Origin: Cyanobium sp. FGCU6
GTDB taxonomy: Bacteria; Cyanobacteriota; Cyanobacteriia; PCC-6307; Cyanobiaceae
DNA length: 64,000 bases
Direction of reading: 5' to 3'
Assembly (NCBI GenBank): GCA_024958655.1
Contig: JANWUR010000016.1
Location: forward strand, 1 to 64,000
The notes under the pieces: generated by a model
What the model was told of the DNA's origin: nothing
Databases searched by the model: none
Seen by the model: only the letters and a program-made list of their open reading frames with translations
Shown: one piece after another, positions 8,936 through 17,520 of the stretch
How positions within the stretch are numbered: the stretch's first letter is position 1
How the letters are laid out: the number at the start of each line of letters is the position of its first letter
Program-made: the position numbers and the translations under genes

Positions 8936-10180
8936 TTGGCCGAGGTTCGCTTCCAGCAGGTCGGCAAGATCTACCCCCCCCGGCGCGGCGGCGCGGCGGT
9001 GGAGGTGCTGCGCCAGCTCGATCTGGCGATCCACGACGGTGAGTTCCTGGTGCTCGTGGGGCCCTCGGGCTGCGGCAAGAGCACCCTGTTGCGGCTGCTG
9101 GCGGGCCTGGAGGCCCCCAGCAGCGGCGAGATCTACGTGGGCGAGCGGCCCGTGAGCCGGCTGCGGCCGGCTCAGCGGGACGTGGCGATGGTGTTCCAGA
9201 GCTACGCCCTTTATCCCCATCTGAGCGTGGCCGACAACATCGGCTTCGGTCTGCGCCGCAGCCGACCGCGCACGCCGCTCCAGCAGCTCCAGGATTCTCT
9301 GCATCGGGCTGGCCGTCGCTGGCCGGCCCGGCTGCGGCTGCCATCGGCGCGGGAGGAGCGCATCGAGGCCCGCATCCGGGAGGTGGCGGGGATGCTGGAA
9401 CTGGGCCCACTGCTGGATCGGCTGCCGAAGGAGCTCTCGGGGGGCCAGAAGCAGCGGGTGGCCCTGGGCCGGGCGATCGCCCGGCAGCCGGCGGTGTTCC
9501 TGATGGATGAACCGCTCAGCAACCTCGACGCCAAACTGCGCACCGGCACCCGCGCGCAGATCGTCGACCTGCAGCGCCGCCTGGGCACCACCACCCTGTA
9601 CGTCACCCACGACCAGGTGGAGGCGATGACGATGGGGCACCGCATCGCCGTGCTCAACGCTGGCCGGCTGCAGCAGCTGGGCACGCCGATGGAGCTGTAT
9701 CAGTGGCCCGCGAACCTGTTCGTGGCCCAGTTCATCGGCAGCCCGGCGATGAATCTGCTGCCGGTGTTGATCCCGGCGGCCGGTCAGCTGCTGCTGGGCT
9801 CCCGCCGGTTCACCCTGGAGGAGCCGTTGGCCGGCGCCAGCGTCGCCGCTTTGGGCCAGCCCCTCACCGCCGGCCTGCGGCCGGAGCATCTGCGCCTGGC
9901 CCCGGCCACCAACCGCAACCTGGCGGCGGAGGTGTGCCACAGCGAGGCCCTGGGCAACGAACAGCTGCTCACCTGCCGGCTGGCGGAGGGCGGGCACCTG
10001 GTGCAGGTTCGCGCTGATCCCGGCCGCCAGCTGGTGCCTGGCGAAACCGTTCACCTGGATGTGGAGGCCAGCGGCTGGCGCCTGTTCGACAGCGACGGCA
10101 ACGCCCTGGCCCTGCCGCTGCCCCCCGGCCCAGCTGCGGCGAAGGCCGAACCGCAGCTGCCGACTTCGGGCAGTGGGTGA
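8936..10180 (+). CDS. MalK/UgpC-type sugar ABC transporter ATP-binding protein
   Basis: About 414 residues from a TTG that gives the normal family start [13 protein letters not shown]. An in-frame ATG at 8888 would overlap obgE. Motifs are Walker [11 protein letters not shown]-loop [10 protein letters not shown], signature [16 protein letters not shown], Walker [17 protein letters not shown], and a C-terminal TOBE region (residues 250-385). Such ATPases energise uptake of oligosaccharides or compatible solutes such as glucosylglycerol; no permease or binding protein is adjacent, so the substrate is unknown. About 35 extra, Arg-rich residues lie between the Q-loop and the signature. Confidence 0.85.
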   Translation: MAEVRFQQVGKIYPPRRGGAAVEVLRQLDLAIHDGEFLVLVGPSGCGKSTLLRLLAGLEAPSSGEIYVGERPVSRLRPAQRDVAMVFQSYALYPHLSVADNIGFGLRRSRPRTPLQQLQDSLHRAGRRWPARLRLPSAREERIEARIREVAGMLELGPLLDRLPKELSGGQKQRVALGRAIARQPAVFLMDEPLSNLDAKLRTGTRAQIVDLQRRLGTTTLYVTHDQVEAMTMGHRIAVLNAGRLQQLGTPMELYQWPANLFVAQFIGSPAMNLLPVLIPAAGQLLLGSRRFTLEEPLAGASVAALGQPLTAGLRPEHLRLAPATNRNLAAEVCHSEALGNEQLLTCRLAEGGHLVQVRADPGRQLVPGETVHLDVEASGWRLFDSDGNALALPLPPGPAAAKAEPQLPTSGSG

Positions 10181-10288
10181 TGCGGCCTCCACCAGCCGGT
10201 GGGCGGGCTCCCTCTGACCTGTGCTCGGCCACATCGACCGCGAGCAGTCGCTGGCAGGGCTTGGTGGTGTTCAGCATCCCCAACCCGT

Positions 10289-12835
10289 TCACTTCACCCA
10301 GATCACGCTGCAACCGGGACCGCCGTCGCCCTGGTCGGCGTCCGCCACCCGCTCGACGTACGGCACGCTCTCCAGCCACTGGCGCAGGCCGCGCTTGAGC
10401 TTGCCGGTGCCGATGCCGTGGATCACCCACACCGGTCCGTTCGCCACCCGCAGGCGCTCCTCCACGGCTGCCTCGGCCTCGTGCACCCGCAGGCCGCGCA
10501 CATCCACCGTGTTGCCCTCGGTGCGCACCTCCGGGCCGCGGCTGCCGGGCGAGCGGCGGCTGCGCACGTTCACCACCGGCTGGCGCGGCTCCGGCGGCGT
10601 GGGCTTCTCGCCGTGCAGCCCTTCGATCGCGGCCAGCTCCACGGTGGAGCGCAGCACGCCGCAGCGCACGGTGAGCTCGGTGCCCTCCTCGGAGATCGCC
10701 AGCACCTCGGCGGCCTTGCCCAGGGCCAGCAGCCGCACCCGATCCCCCACCCGCGGCCGCCAGCCGCCGTGCTCGCGCCGCTCGGGCTGGGGCCGGTGCT
10801 CGGCCTCCAGCCGCTTCAGCCGCTGCCCGGCCAGGCGGGCGGTCTCGCCGGCACCACGTCCGTCGCCACCCGCCTGACGCAGGCGGCGGATGATCCGACG
10901 CACCTCCCCCTGCCCCTCGCGGATGGAGTGCTCCAGCTCCTGCCGCCGCCGTTCCTGAAGCTCCGCCGACTGCTGCCGCTGCTGCTCCCAGCGCTGCAGC
11001 AGCTCCTCGTGCAGAAGTTCGGTGCGGGCCAGCAGCACGGCGGCCTCCTCGGCCGCCTCCTGCTGGCGCTGGCGCTGGCGCTCCAGCCCCTCGATCACCC
11101 GGTTCACGTCGCCCTCACCGCCGGGCTCCAGGGCTCGGGCCGCCGCCGCCACCACCGTCTCCTCGAGCCCCAGGCGGCGAGCGATCGCCAGGGCATTGCT
11201 GCGCCCCGGGATGCCCCACTGCAGGCGGTAGGTGGGGGAGAGGGTCTCCACGTCGAAGGCCACCGAAGCGTTCTCGAAGCGCGGATCGGCGTACTTCAGC
11301 GCCTTGAGCTCACCGAAATGGGTGGTGGCGATCGTGAGGCGGGCCTTCTCGGCAAGGTGGCGCAACAGCGCCGCAGCCAGGGCCGCCCCCTCGGTGGGAT
11401 CGGTGCCGGCACCCACCTCGTCGAGCAGCACCAGCGAGGCGCCGACTGAACGTACCGGGCGTTCCGCACTCTCCGCAGCAGCGGCATCCTCGCTGGAGGA
11501 GAGGGCCGCCAGGATGCGGGCGATGCGGCGGATGTGGCCACTGAAGGTGGAGAGGTTCTGCTGCAGCGACTGCTCGTCGCCGATGTCGGCCAGCACCCGG
11601 CCGCACCAGGGCAGGCGCGGCGTGCCGCCACAGGGCAGGAACAGGCCGGCGCGGGCCATCAGCGCTGCCAGCCCCACGCTCTTGAGGGTCACCGTCTTGC
11701 CGCCGGTGTTCGGTCCGGTGATCGCCACCACCCGCAGGTCGGGGCCCACCGCCAGGCTCACCGGCACCACCGGGGCGCCGCCTTCGCGCCGCTGCTGCCA
11801 CAGCAGGAGGGGATGGCGCAGGTCCAGCAGCGCGAAGGAAGCCTGCGGATCGTCAAGCAACTCCGGCCTCACCGCGCCCAGCCAGGCCCCGTAACGGGCC
11901 CGTGCCACACCCGCATCGAGGCGCACCAGGATGCGCTGCAGATGCTCCAGCGCCGGGGCCTCCGCTCCCACCAGGGCGCTGAGCTCCCGGAGAATCGCCG
12001 CTTCCAGCTCCCGCTCGCGGCCCTCCAGCTCGCGGATGCGGTTGCCCAGCGGGATGACCGCCTGGGGCTCCACAAACACCGTGCTGCCGGAGGCGGAGCT
12101 GTCATGCACCAGACCGCCGATCTGGCCGGCGGCTCCTGCCTTGACCGCAAGCACCGGCCGCCCGCTGCGCTGCGCGACCACAAGATCCTGCAACAGAGCG
12201 GACCAACGGCGGATCAGCTCCTGCATCCGTTGACGGCGCTCGGCCCGCAGCCCATGCAACTGCTGGCGCAGACCGGCCAGCTCCGCACTGGCGCGGTCCG
12301 CTACCCGTCCCCCCTCCTCGATGGCGAAGTGGAGCCGCTGCTCCAGCTCGGGCAGGGTGCGTAGATCGGCCACCAGGGCGGAGCACACCGGCCGCAGGTC
12401 TTCATCCTCGATCTGACGGCGCAGGAGTCGCGCCGCGGAGAGGGTGTTGGCCACCGACAGCAGGGCCTCGCCGCCGGGGCTCCCCCCCTTGGCGCAGAGC
12501 CTCACGCAGGTTCCGATGTCAGCGACACCGCGGAAGCTCAGTCCCCCCTCCAGCAGGCCATCGAGGGCGAACAGCTCGGCGGTCTCGGCCAGGAGCCTCA
12601 GGCTCTCGCCGCAGCTTGTGGCGAGGGGGAGGGCCTGGCAGTGGCGGATGCCAGCGGCGGTGCTGGCGAAACCGGCCACATGGGCGGCCAGGCGCGGCCA
12701 CTCCAGAAGCTCCAGGGCTTCGGAGCCGATCGAGGCGGCGTTCCCCGAGTCGATTGCCGGCGCAGCCCGCTGGACGGGCATTGCAGCAGCGTTGGCGGGC
12801 TCTTGATCCAGCTCCTCCACCAAGGCGTCGCTCAC
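10289..12835 (-). CDS. mutS2: MutS2 family ATPase/nuclease
   Basis: An 848-residue MutS2. It has an N-terminal core domain, a clamp region, an ATPase domain with Walker A TGPNTGGKTVTLKS and VLLDEVGAGTDPTEG, a long coiled coil (residues 560-680), a KOW-like stretch (PRVGDRVRLLALGKAAEV), and a C-terminal Smr domain with VDVRGLRVHEAE and HGIGTGKLKRGL. MutS2 acts on recombination intermediates or collided ribosomes, not on mismatches. The GTG start overlaps the stop of the VOC gene (12832-12835). Confidence 0.95.
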   Translation of the reverse strand: MSDALVEELDQEPANAAAMPVQRAAPAIDSGNAASIGSEALELLEWPRLAAHVAGFASTAAGIRHCQALPLATSCGESLRLLAETAELFALDGLLEGGLSFRGVADIGTCVRLCAKGGSPGGEALLSVANTLSAARLLRRQIEDEDLRPVCSALVADLRTLPELEQRLHFAIEEGGRVADRASAELAGLRQQLHGLRAERRQRMQELIRRWSALLQDLVVAQRSGRPVLAVKAGAAGQIGGLVHDSSASGSTVFVEPQAVIPLGNRIRELEGRERELEAAILRELSALVGAEAPALEHLQRILVRLDAGVARARYGAWLGAVRPELLDDPQASFALLDLRHPLLLWQQRREGGAPVVPVSLAVGPDLRVVAITGPNTGGKTVTLKSVGLAALMARAGLFLPCGGTPRLPWCGRVLADIGDEQSLQQNLSTFSGHIRRIARILAALSSSEDAAAAESAERPVRSVGASLVLLDEVGAGTDPTEGAALAAALLRHLAEKARLTIATTHFGELKALKYADPRFENASVAFDVETLSPTYRLQWGIPGRSNALAIARRLGLEETVVAAAARALEPGGEGDVNRVIEGLERQRQRQQEAAEEAAVLLARTELLHEELLQRWEQQRQQSAELQERRRQELEHSIREGQGEVRRIIRRLRQAGGDGRGAGETARLAGQRLKRLEAEHRPQPERREHGGWRPRVGDRVRLLALGKAAEVLAISEEGTELTVRCGVLRSTVELAAIEGLHGEKPTPPEPRQPVVNVRSRRSPGSRGPEVRTEGNTVDVRGLRVHEAEAAVEERLRVANGPVWVIHGIGTGKLKRGLRQWLESVPYVERVADADQGDGGPGCSVIWVK

Positions 12836-13266
12836 CCCTGAGAATCTCCGTCAGAGCGTGCAGGCGCGGGAATCGCCGCAGCGCCGGTGTTGGGAGGGAT
12901 GCCGGCGGGGGGTTCATAGAGCATCTCCAGCCAGTTGCCCTCCGGATCCTGGAGGTAGAAGGAGGCGGTACCGTCGCGGTGCTCATGCACCGGGCCCACC
13001 GCATGCCCGCTGGCGGCCAGCTGATCGTGCACCGCATCCACGGCGGCGCGGTTGTCGAGGTGGAAGGCGAAGTGGGGGCCGGCGGCCTTGTAGTCGGGGC
13101 TGAGCAGGGCGATGCCGTCGCCGGTGACAGGGGACTGGAGGTAGGCCCAGTCAGGCGCATCCCAGGTGAGCCGCAGACCGAGGGCGCCATAAAAGGCCTT
13201 GGCCCGCTCCATGTCGGTCACCCGGAGGGCCACATGGCCGAGGCGATGCACGGAGGCCGAAGCCAT
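12832..13266 (-). CDS. VOC family (glyoxalase/bleomycin-resistance fold) protein
   Basis: A 144-residue protein with the paired beta-alpha-beta-beta-beta layout of the VOC superfamily. The first half contains LGHVALRVTDMERAKAFYGALGL with the metal-ligand His, and the second half ends FYLQDPEGNWLEMLYEPP with the metal-ligand Glu. Members are metal-dependent lyases, dioxygenases or resistance proteins; the substrate is unclear. The start at 13266 begins just before the first beta strand; the frame is open to 13299. Its stop overlaps the mutS2 GTG, so the two are coupled. Confidence 0.8.
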   Translation of the reverse strand: MASASVHRLGHVALRVTDMERAKAFYGALGLRLTWDAPDWAYLQSPVTGDGIALLSPDYKAAGPHFAFHLDNRAAVDAVHDQLAASGHAVGPVHEHRDGTASFYLQDPEGNWLEMLYEPPAGIPPNTGAAAIPAPARSDGDSQG

Positions 13267-13401
13267 GGCGAGGCAGTAGCTGGATTCATTCTCCTGCAAT
13301 CGGGCATCGCGCGGTGGGGCCTCTCCCGCAACGGGGCTTCTCGGGCTCTTCCCAGAGGGAGAGCGCCCTGGCAGGCAGCAGTGCCGCCACCGGGTGCGCC
13401 C

Positions 13402-13821
13402 TCACCACAGACTGCGCACATGGCCGGAAGAGCGGATCCTGCTGTCGGCGCTGAGCAACGGAATCGCCAGGGCGCGGGCCTGAGCGACCAGCAACCGATC
13501 GGCCGGATCGGCATGAAACGGCTCCGGCAGCCGCGTCGCCGCAACAGCGACGGCCGGCTCCAAGGGCAACAGCAGCACTGCCGGATGGGAGGCCAGCAGC
13601 GCCAGCCAGCGCTCCACATCGAGGCTGAGCGCGAGCCGTCCGCGTTGCACCAGCATCGCCACTTCCCAACAGCTGATCGCTGACACCAGCAGGCCTGGCG
13701 AACCATCGGGCTGGCTGGCGCTCTCGATCTCCTGATCGATGGCCTCCAGAGCGGCAGCGGAGAGCCGCTGTCGGTCTCCATCGGCCCACCAGAGCAAGGC
13801 ATGGGTATCGAGCAGGATCAC
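13402..13821 (-). CDS. PIN-domain toxin (VapC-like)
   Basis: A 139-residue PIN ribonuclease-type toxin. It has the N-terminal MILLDTHALLWW with the first catalytic Asp, the central VSAISCWEVAML with the conserved Glu, and the C-terminal HADPADRLLVAQARA with the last acidic cluster. The LLDTHALLWW form is typical of toxins paired with Phd/YefM antitoxins. Its ATG overlaps the antitoxin stop (13818-13821). This is the left-most toxin-antitoxin module of the island. Confidence 0.85.
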   Translation of the reverse strand: MILLDTHALLWWADGDRQRLSAAALEAIDQEIESASQPDGSPGLLVSAISCWEVAMLVQRGRLALSLDVERWLALLASHPAVLLLPLEPAVAVAATRLPEPFHADPADRLLVAQARALAIPLLSADSRIRSSGHVRSLW

Positions 13822-14012
13822 GCCAGGGCTTCCCAGTCGTTCTCCCCAACCGGCGCGAAGGGATCATCGAAGCGGAGCACCGTGCCGCGCAACGGCTCCA
13901 GGGGATCGGCGGCGCTTGGCGCAGCCGGCCGATAGGGACGCACCTCCACGCAGGGGCGGCCGTGATCCGTCACCACCAGCGGTTGACCGTCTGCCTCCAC
14001 CTGACGGAACAA
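13818..14012 (-). CDS. Phd/YefM-type antitoxin with unclear start
   Basis: The body FRQVEADGQPLVVTDHGRPCVEVRPY is the usual Phd/YefM DNA-binding fold, followed by an acidic C-terminus that would wrap the PIN toxin. The coordinates use a TTG at 14012. The frame continues upstream through SHFKAHALEL, which is the expected first helix of the family, up to a TAG at 14064-14066. No ATG, GTG or TTG is found in those 17 codons (only CTG and ATC). The true start is therefore either non-canonical or lost by mutation. Coupled to the toxin by ATGA. Confidence 0.6.
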   Translation of the reverse strand: MFRQVEADGQPLVVTDHGRPCVEVRPYRPAAPSAADPLEPLRGTVLRFDDPFAPVGENDWEALA

Positions 14013-14104
14013 CTCCAGGGCATGGGCTTTGAAATGGGATTGGAAACCTGGCGCGGCGATCCTCTAGCCATTGAGGCGGGGAAGGATTCCATCAAGCCAG
14101 AAAT

Positions 14105-14118
14105 ATGACCGTAGTCAT
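14105..14118. promoter_or_regulatory. palindrome ATGAC-N4-GTCAT, candidate operator
   Basis: A perfect inverted repeat with 5-base arms and a 4-base spacer lies just upstream of the Phd-type antitoxin frame. Phd-family antitoxins usually repress their own promoter by binding such palindromes. The same half-sites recur at 17549-17559 before the second Phd/YefM gene. Confidence 0.45.
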
Positions 14119-14218
14119 GAGACTAGGTCTGCTGGCCGGGATCCTTCGCGGCCGGGACGCTCAGATCACGCTATCGGGGGTGGCCTCGAGCAGAACCGCC
14201 GCAAGGCGACAGCCATGG

Positions 14219-14254
14219 CCGCCATGTATAGACTTGCACGTACATACATGGCGG
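14219..14254. promoter_or_regulatory. 11-base inverted repeat upstream of vapB
   Basis: CCGCCATGTAT (14219-14229) and ATACATGGCGG (14244-14254) are perfectly complementary arms with a 14-base spacer, ending 5 bases before the vapB ATG. The position and symmetry suit a VapB operator; AbrB-fold antitoxins bind as dimers to such repeats. It may also hide the start codon in an RNA hairpin. Confidence 0.5.
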
Positions 14255-14259
14255 TCGTG

Positions 14260-14514
14260 ATGGATGTCCTGCCCAGTCGCGTGTTCATGAGCGGCAACAG
14301 TCAGGCGGTGCGCATCCCCGCCGAGTTCCGTCTCAGCAGCGACCGCGTGCAGATCCGACGCACCCCTGAGGGGGATCTGATCATCCATCCCTGCCCCAGC
14401 CAGCGCGGTCAGGTGCTGCTGGAGGTGCTTGAGGGCTTCACTGACGATGTCGTGGCGGCCCTGGAACAGCAGCGGCGCGACCCCCTGCCGGTGCAGGAAC
14501 GGGAATCGCTGTGA
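14260..14514 (+). CDS. vapB: VapB-type antitoxin (AbrB/SpoVT fold)
   Basis: An 84-residue protein. Its N-terminal swapped-hairpin domain MDVLPSRVFMSGNSQAVRIP is the standard VapB/AbrB DNA-binding motif. The C-terminal half is acidic and helical and would neutralise the toxin. ATG 14260 gives the canonical start; the frame is open further upstream but has no homology-like content there. The stop overlaps the vapC GTG (14511-14514). Confidence 0.85.
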   Translation: MDVLPSRVFMSGNSQAVRIPAEFRLSSDRVQIRRTPEGDLIIHPCPSQRGQVLLEVLEGFTDDVVAALEQQRRDPLPVQERESL

Positions 14515-14924
14515 TTCACCTTCTCGACACCAACATCCTCATCGTCCTGATCAAGAGGCGCCCGCCTCAAGTGGCCGAGCGCATCGACACCCTGGCCGAG
14601 GACGACACCCTGGCCATGTCCTTCATCACCTGGGCCGAGCTGCTCCAGGGGGCGGAGGGCAGCCAGCGCCGGCAGGCCACCCTCCAGCAGCTGGAGGCCC
14701 TGGCCTGCCAGGTGCCGGTGCTCTACCCGGAAGGGCCCGCAATCTGCCGTCACTACGCCGCGCAGGCCACGGCCCTGCGGCGCCAGGGCACTCCGATCGG
14801 CGCCAATGATCTCTGGATTGCCTGCCACGCTCTGGCCCTCGATGCCGTGCTCGTCAGCCACAACGTGCGGGAGTTCCGCCGCATCGAGGGGCTGCGCGTG
14901 GTGGACTGGGCCACACCGTGCTGA
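14511..14924 (+). CDS. vapC: VapC toxin, PIN-domain ribonuclease
   Basis: A 137-residue PIN toxin with MIHLLDTNILIVLIKRRPP (first Asp), SFITWAELLQGAEGS (conserved Glu), and IGANDLWIACHALALDAVLVSHN holding the third and fourth acidic positions. VapC toxins cleave tRNA or rRNA when freed from VapB. It starts with GTG in a GTGA overlap with vapB, the usual translational coupling of this operon. Confidence 0.9.
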   Translation: MIHLLDTNILIVLIKRRPPQVAERIDTLAEDDTLAMSFITWAELLQGAEGSQRRQATLQQLEALACQVPVLYPEGPAICRHYAAQATALRRQGTPIGANDLWIACHALALDAVLVSHNVREFRRIEGLRVVDWATPC

Positions 14925-14975
14925 TGGACTGCGCCGGCAGGTGAGCGGCAGCGAGCTGCTGGGCTTCTCCGGCCG

Positions 14976-15275
14976 CTACATCTGAGCAGCCACCAGGGGC
15001 TGGATCTGCTCCAGTTCGCCTGCCAGTGCAGCGCTGGCCAGCTCGGTGTCATGGGCGGCCTGGGCCCGCAGCCAGTAACCGGGACTCAGGCCCAGAAACC
15101 GGCAAAGGCGCAGATCGGTGTCGGCGGTGATCGCCCGCTGGCCCGTCACGATTTCACTGATCCTTGAGGCCGGCACGCCAATGGCCTTGGCCAGCCGGTA
15201 CTGGCTCACACCCAGCGGCTGCAGGAACTCCTCCTGGAGCAGTTCACCGGGGCTGATGGGGGGTAGACGGTCCAT
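14976..15275 (-). CDS. higA: HigA antitoxin (XRE family)
   Basis: A 99-residue helix-turn-helix protein beginning MDRLPPISPGELLQEEFL, the usual HigA start, then PLGVSQYRLAKAIGVPASRISEIVTGQR as the HTH, and FLGLSPGYWLRAQAAHD in the C-terminal dimer region. HigA neutralises HigB and represses the operon. It lies downstream of higB, the typical toxin-first order of this family, with an 8-base gap. Confidence 0.9.
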   Translation of the reverse strand: MDRLPPISPGELLQEEFLQPLGVSQYRLAKAIGVPASRISEIVTGQRAITADTDLRLCRFLGLSPGYWLRAQAAHDTELASAALAGELEQIQPLVAAQM

Positions 15276-15283
15276 GGCAGAGA

Positions 15284-15562
15284 TCAGTGGTAGTCGACGA
15301 TTTCGACAGCATCGGGACCGGCGGCAGTCCAGAGGAAGCAGAGGCGGAACTGGTCGTTGATGCGGATGCTGTGCTGGCCTGTGCGATCCCCCCGCAGCGC
15401 CTCCAGCCGGTTGCCCGGGGGAACGCGCAGGTCGTCCAGATGTCCCGCGATCTCCAGCTGCCTGAGCTTGCGGCGAGCCACGCGCTCAAAGGACTGGAAC
15501 CTGGGCACGGTCCAGCCCTGGGCCAGTCGTTCGGTGTCGGGACATCGGAACGAGCGGATCAT
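15284..15562 (-). CDS. higB: HigB toxin (RelE/ParE superfamily)
   Basis: A 92-residue protein starting MIRSFRCPDTERLAQG and continuing RKLRQLEIAGHLDDLRVPPGNRLEALRGD, then SIRINDQFRLCFLW. These are the conserved blocks of HigB-type ribosome-dependent mRNA interferases. The C-terminus VEIVDYH is also typical. It is the first gene of the higBA pair. Confidence 0.9.
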   Translation of the reverse strand: MIRSFRCPDTERLAQGWTVPRFQSFERVARRKLRQLEIAGHLDDLRVPPGNRLEALRGDRTGQHSIRINDQFRLCFLWTAAGPDAVEIVDYH

Positions 15563-15574
15563 CCACCCACCTTA

Positions 15575-15591
15575 GTTCCGCCTGGCAGAAC
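15575..15591. promoter_or_regulatory. imperfect palindrome upstream of higB
   Basis: GTTCCGCC-T-GGCAGAAC is a 17-base near-perfect palindrome (7 of 8 positions complementary) that ends 13 bases before the higB start. Its position fits the operator bound by HigA to autoregulate the operon. Confidence 0.45.
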
Positions 15592-15780
15592 GGTTGCTGT
15601 CTGCAGGGCTCAGACTTGGCTGACCACGATCAACGCCCCCAGCAGCACGGCGGCCTGCGGCAGCTCAGGCAGCATCCCGTCGCTCATCGCCAGGCACGCC
15701 AACGCTCACTTCGACAGGAGATGACACCGCTTCCAGGGGCGGCGCCGGGAAGCAACTGCTCCACCAGAGAGACTGGCACA

Positions 15781-15788
15781 CCCCCCCC
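15781..15788 (+). repeat. C8 homopolymer tract upstream of the PEP-CTERM-like gene 1
   Basis: Eight consecutive C preceded by CTGGCACA, ending 49 bases before the ATG at 15838. A matching arrangement (TGGCATAAG then 11 C) precedes the third cassette at 25073-25083, and a C6 run lies at 18595-18600 before the second. The remaining bases between higB and this gene (15592-15837) contain no convincing coding sequence. Confidence 0.6.
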
Positions 15789-15837
15789 TAGAACCTGATC
15801 TCGGCGGGCAAATTTGGAAAGTTGCGTTATCTACAAA

Positions 15838-16485
15838 ATGTTAACTCCTGGTAAAACCCTTAATCGGCTGCTGTCGGTTTCTGCGCTTGCTCTCGCTGCC
15901 AGTGCAGCTGTGAATGCCGGCAACGCGCAAGCGATTCTAGTGTATGAATTTCTCGAGGAGGGTGCCAACGTTCGGCTGAATGTTTCGGGCTCATTGACAG
16001 GCCTTCCAAGCTCAGTTGGTTCTTCTAACATCTTGAATTCAAATCTTCTCACTGGAGGATTCACCTTTTTCATTAATACCTTTGAGGCGGGAACCCCAAA
16101 CTTTTTTAACGAATACCCCGTAGCCGGTCCTGCCAACATCGGAACAAATACAACCTTTTTACCCATTTCCAATTATACTGGCACTGGCGTTTTTGTGAAC
16201 AAATTTTATGTTGGTCTTCTCCCTGGCTACATCGAAGGCGATCCCATCACGGGCTCAGGTTTGATCTTAGGTCAATCCTTCAGCTCCCTCGGCCTGAACT
16301 CCACCACCCCCGGCGCTCTGCTCGGCAGCTGGACCGTCGGCACCGACTCGATCGAGGTTCGCATCGGTGGTGGTGGTGGAGCAGCCGTTCCCGGCCCGCT
16401 GCCCCTGTTCGGTGCCGCCGCCGCCTTCGCCCACAGCCGCCGGCTGAGAGCGCGGCTGCGTGCCAGCTCCTCGCCCCAGGCTTGA
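15838..16485 (+). CDS. secreted protein with PEP-CTERM-like (VPGPLP) sorting signal, cassette 1
   Basis: A 215-residue exported protein. Residues 1-33 form a signal peptide (MLTPGKTLNRLLSVSALALA, cleavage near NAQA). The mature region is Thr/Asn/Gly/Phe-rich and beta-like. The C-terminus is a sorting signal: VPGPLPLFGAAAAFAHSRRL, i.e. a Pro-rich motif, a short hydrophobic helix and an Arg cluster. In the PEP-CTERM system such tails are recognised by an exosortase. The first 430 bases are AT-rich while the 3' third is GC-rich like the chromosome, suggesting a chimeric origin. No exosortase is nearby. ATG 15838 is preferred over a TTG at 15814. Confidence 0.75.
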   Translation: MLTPGKTLNRLLSVSALALAASAAVNAGNAQAILVYEFLEEGANVRLNVSGSLTGLPSSVGSSNILNSNLLTGGFTFFINTFEAGTPNFFNEYPVAGPANIGTNTTFLPISNYTGTGVFVNKFYVGLLPGYIEGDPITGSGLILGQSFSSLGLNSTTPGALLGSWTVGTDSIEVRIGGGGGAAVPGPLPLFGAAAAFAHSRRLRARLRASSSPQA

Positions 16486-16507
16486 GGTTTCGGCTCTGTT
16501 CTCCTCT

Positions 16508-16530
16508 GGCCCCGCCGCGGCGGGGCCTTT
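16508..16530 (+). terminator. intrinsic terminator between cassette-1 genes
   Basis: A perfect GC hairpin GGCCCCGCCG/CGGCGGGGCC (16508-16527) followed by TTT, 22 bases after the stop of the substrate gene. It separates the PEP-CTERM-like gene from the HpsJ-like gene, as in the other two cassettes. Confidence 0.75.
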
Positions 16531-16623
16531 CTGTTGGTCGCTTCCCCTCGTCTGGTTTCGTTGCCGGTTCCTGAGGGTCGTCTGCCTGTCCAGGCCCTGT
16601 CGTTCTCCCGCCTGTTCCTCCCC

Positions 16624-17418
16624 ATGCCCGTGCGCAACTTCAGCCGCCTGGCGCTGGTGTTCGTGGTGCTCTTCGCTGTGCTGGTGCTGAGCAATCTCTT
16701 TCCGGTTCAGCCCCTCGATCCGGCCTGGCAGAGCCGCCTCACGGCCGTGCTGGTGAATGCGGGCTCCCTGCCGCTCACAGCCCTGGCCCTGCTGCAGCTG
16801 GCTTTCCTCCTCGATCCTGAAGATCCCGACATCCAGCGGCGGCAGCAACGTTTCGCCCAGCTGGCGATCGCCGCCGCCCTGGGCTATCTGCTGCTGGCGC
16901 CCCTGCAGATCAGCGCCTCCCTGCAGCTCCAGAGCCGTGGCAGCGCCGAGCAGCTCAGCCGCCTGGCACGGGCGGAGCGCCAGCTGGCCAGCCTGCGGCA
17001 GGCGGTTCGCCAGGCCGCCAGTGGCGCCGATCTCAGCGCCCGCTTCCAGGCCCTCAGCGGCCCCGGTGTTTCTCCGGCTGATCTCGCCCTGCCCCTGCCG
17101 GTGCTCAAGGCCCAGGCCACCCTGGCTCTCGATCAGGCCCAGGCCCAGCTCCAGCGCCAGCGCAACGCCCTCCCCGCCAGCGATCCGCTGCGGCTGCTGC
17201 CCGAGCTGCTGCGCAACGCCGTCTCCTGCCTGGCCCTGGCCTTCGGGTTCGCGATCTTCGCCAGGGGCAGGGATTCCGAGGTCTCGCTGCTTGATTCCTG
17301 GCAGAACTCCCTGGAACGCCGACGACTGCGGCGCGCGTCCCGCTCAGGCCGGCAGGCCGAGGAGGCTGACTATGTCCGGCAGCTCAGCCGCGAGGACGAC
17401 ACGACCTCCGGGCACTGA
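16624..17418 (+). CDS. HpsJ-like membrane protein, cassette 1
   Basis: A 264-residue membrane protein with TM segments near residues 8-26, 45-62, 80-97 and 203-220, and a helical coiled-coil-prone domain between TM3 and TM4 (ARAERQLASLRQAVRQAA). The cytosolic C-terminus is charged and ends QLSREDDTTSGH. The architecture and the ALPASDPLRLLPELLR block resemble HpsJ-family proteins found with cyanoexosortases and surface-polysaccharide loci. Two closely related genes lie at 19299-20087 (broken) and 25733-26539. It is about 140 bases downstream of the substrate gene, beyond a terminator, so it may have its own promoter. Family assignment is by recognition, not search. Confidence 0.6.
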   Translation: MPVRNFSRLALVFVVLFAVLVLSNLFPVQPLDPAWQSRLTAVLVNAGSLPLTALALLQLAFLLDPEDPDIQRRQQRFAQLAIAAALGYLLLAPLQISASLQLQSRGSAEQLSRLARAERQLASLRQAVRQAASGADLSARFQALSGPGVSPADLALPLPVLKAQATLALDQAQAQLQRQRNALPASDPLRLLPELLRNAVSCLALAFGFAIFARGRDSEVSLLDSWQNSLERRRLRRASRSGRQAEEADYVRQLSREDDTTSGH

Positions 17419-17520
17419 GCGGGACTCCCAGGCGCCCCTCCTGCCTGCGAGCAGGCGGCTGGCCCGCCAGCGTGGGCCTGATCACACCCGGGGGCTCCGC
17501 CGATGTGCTCCTTCCCAAGG

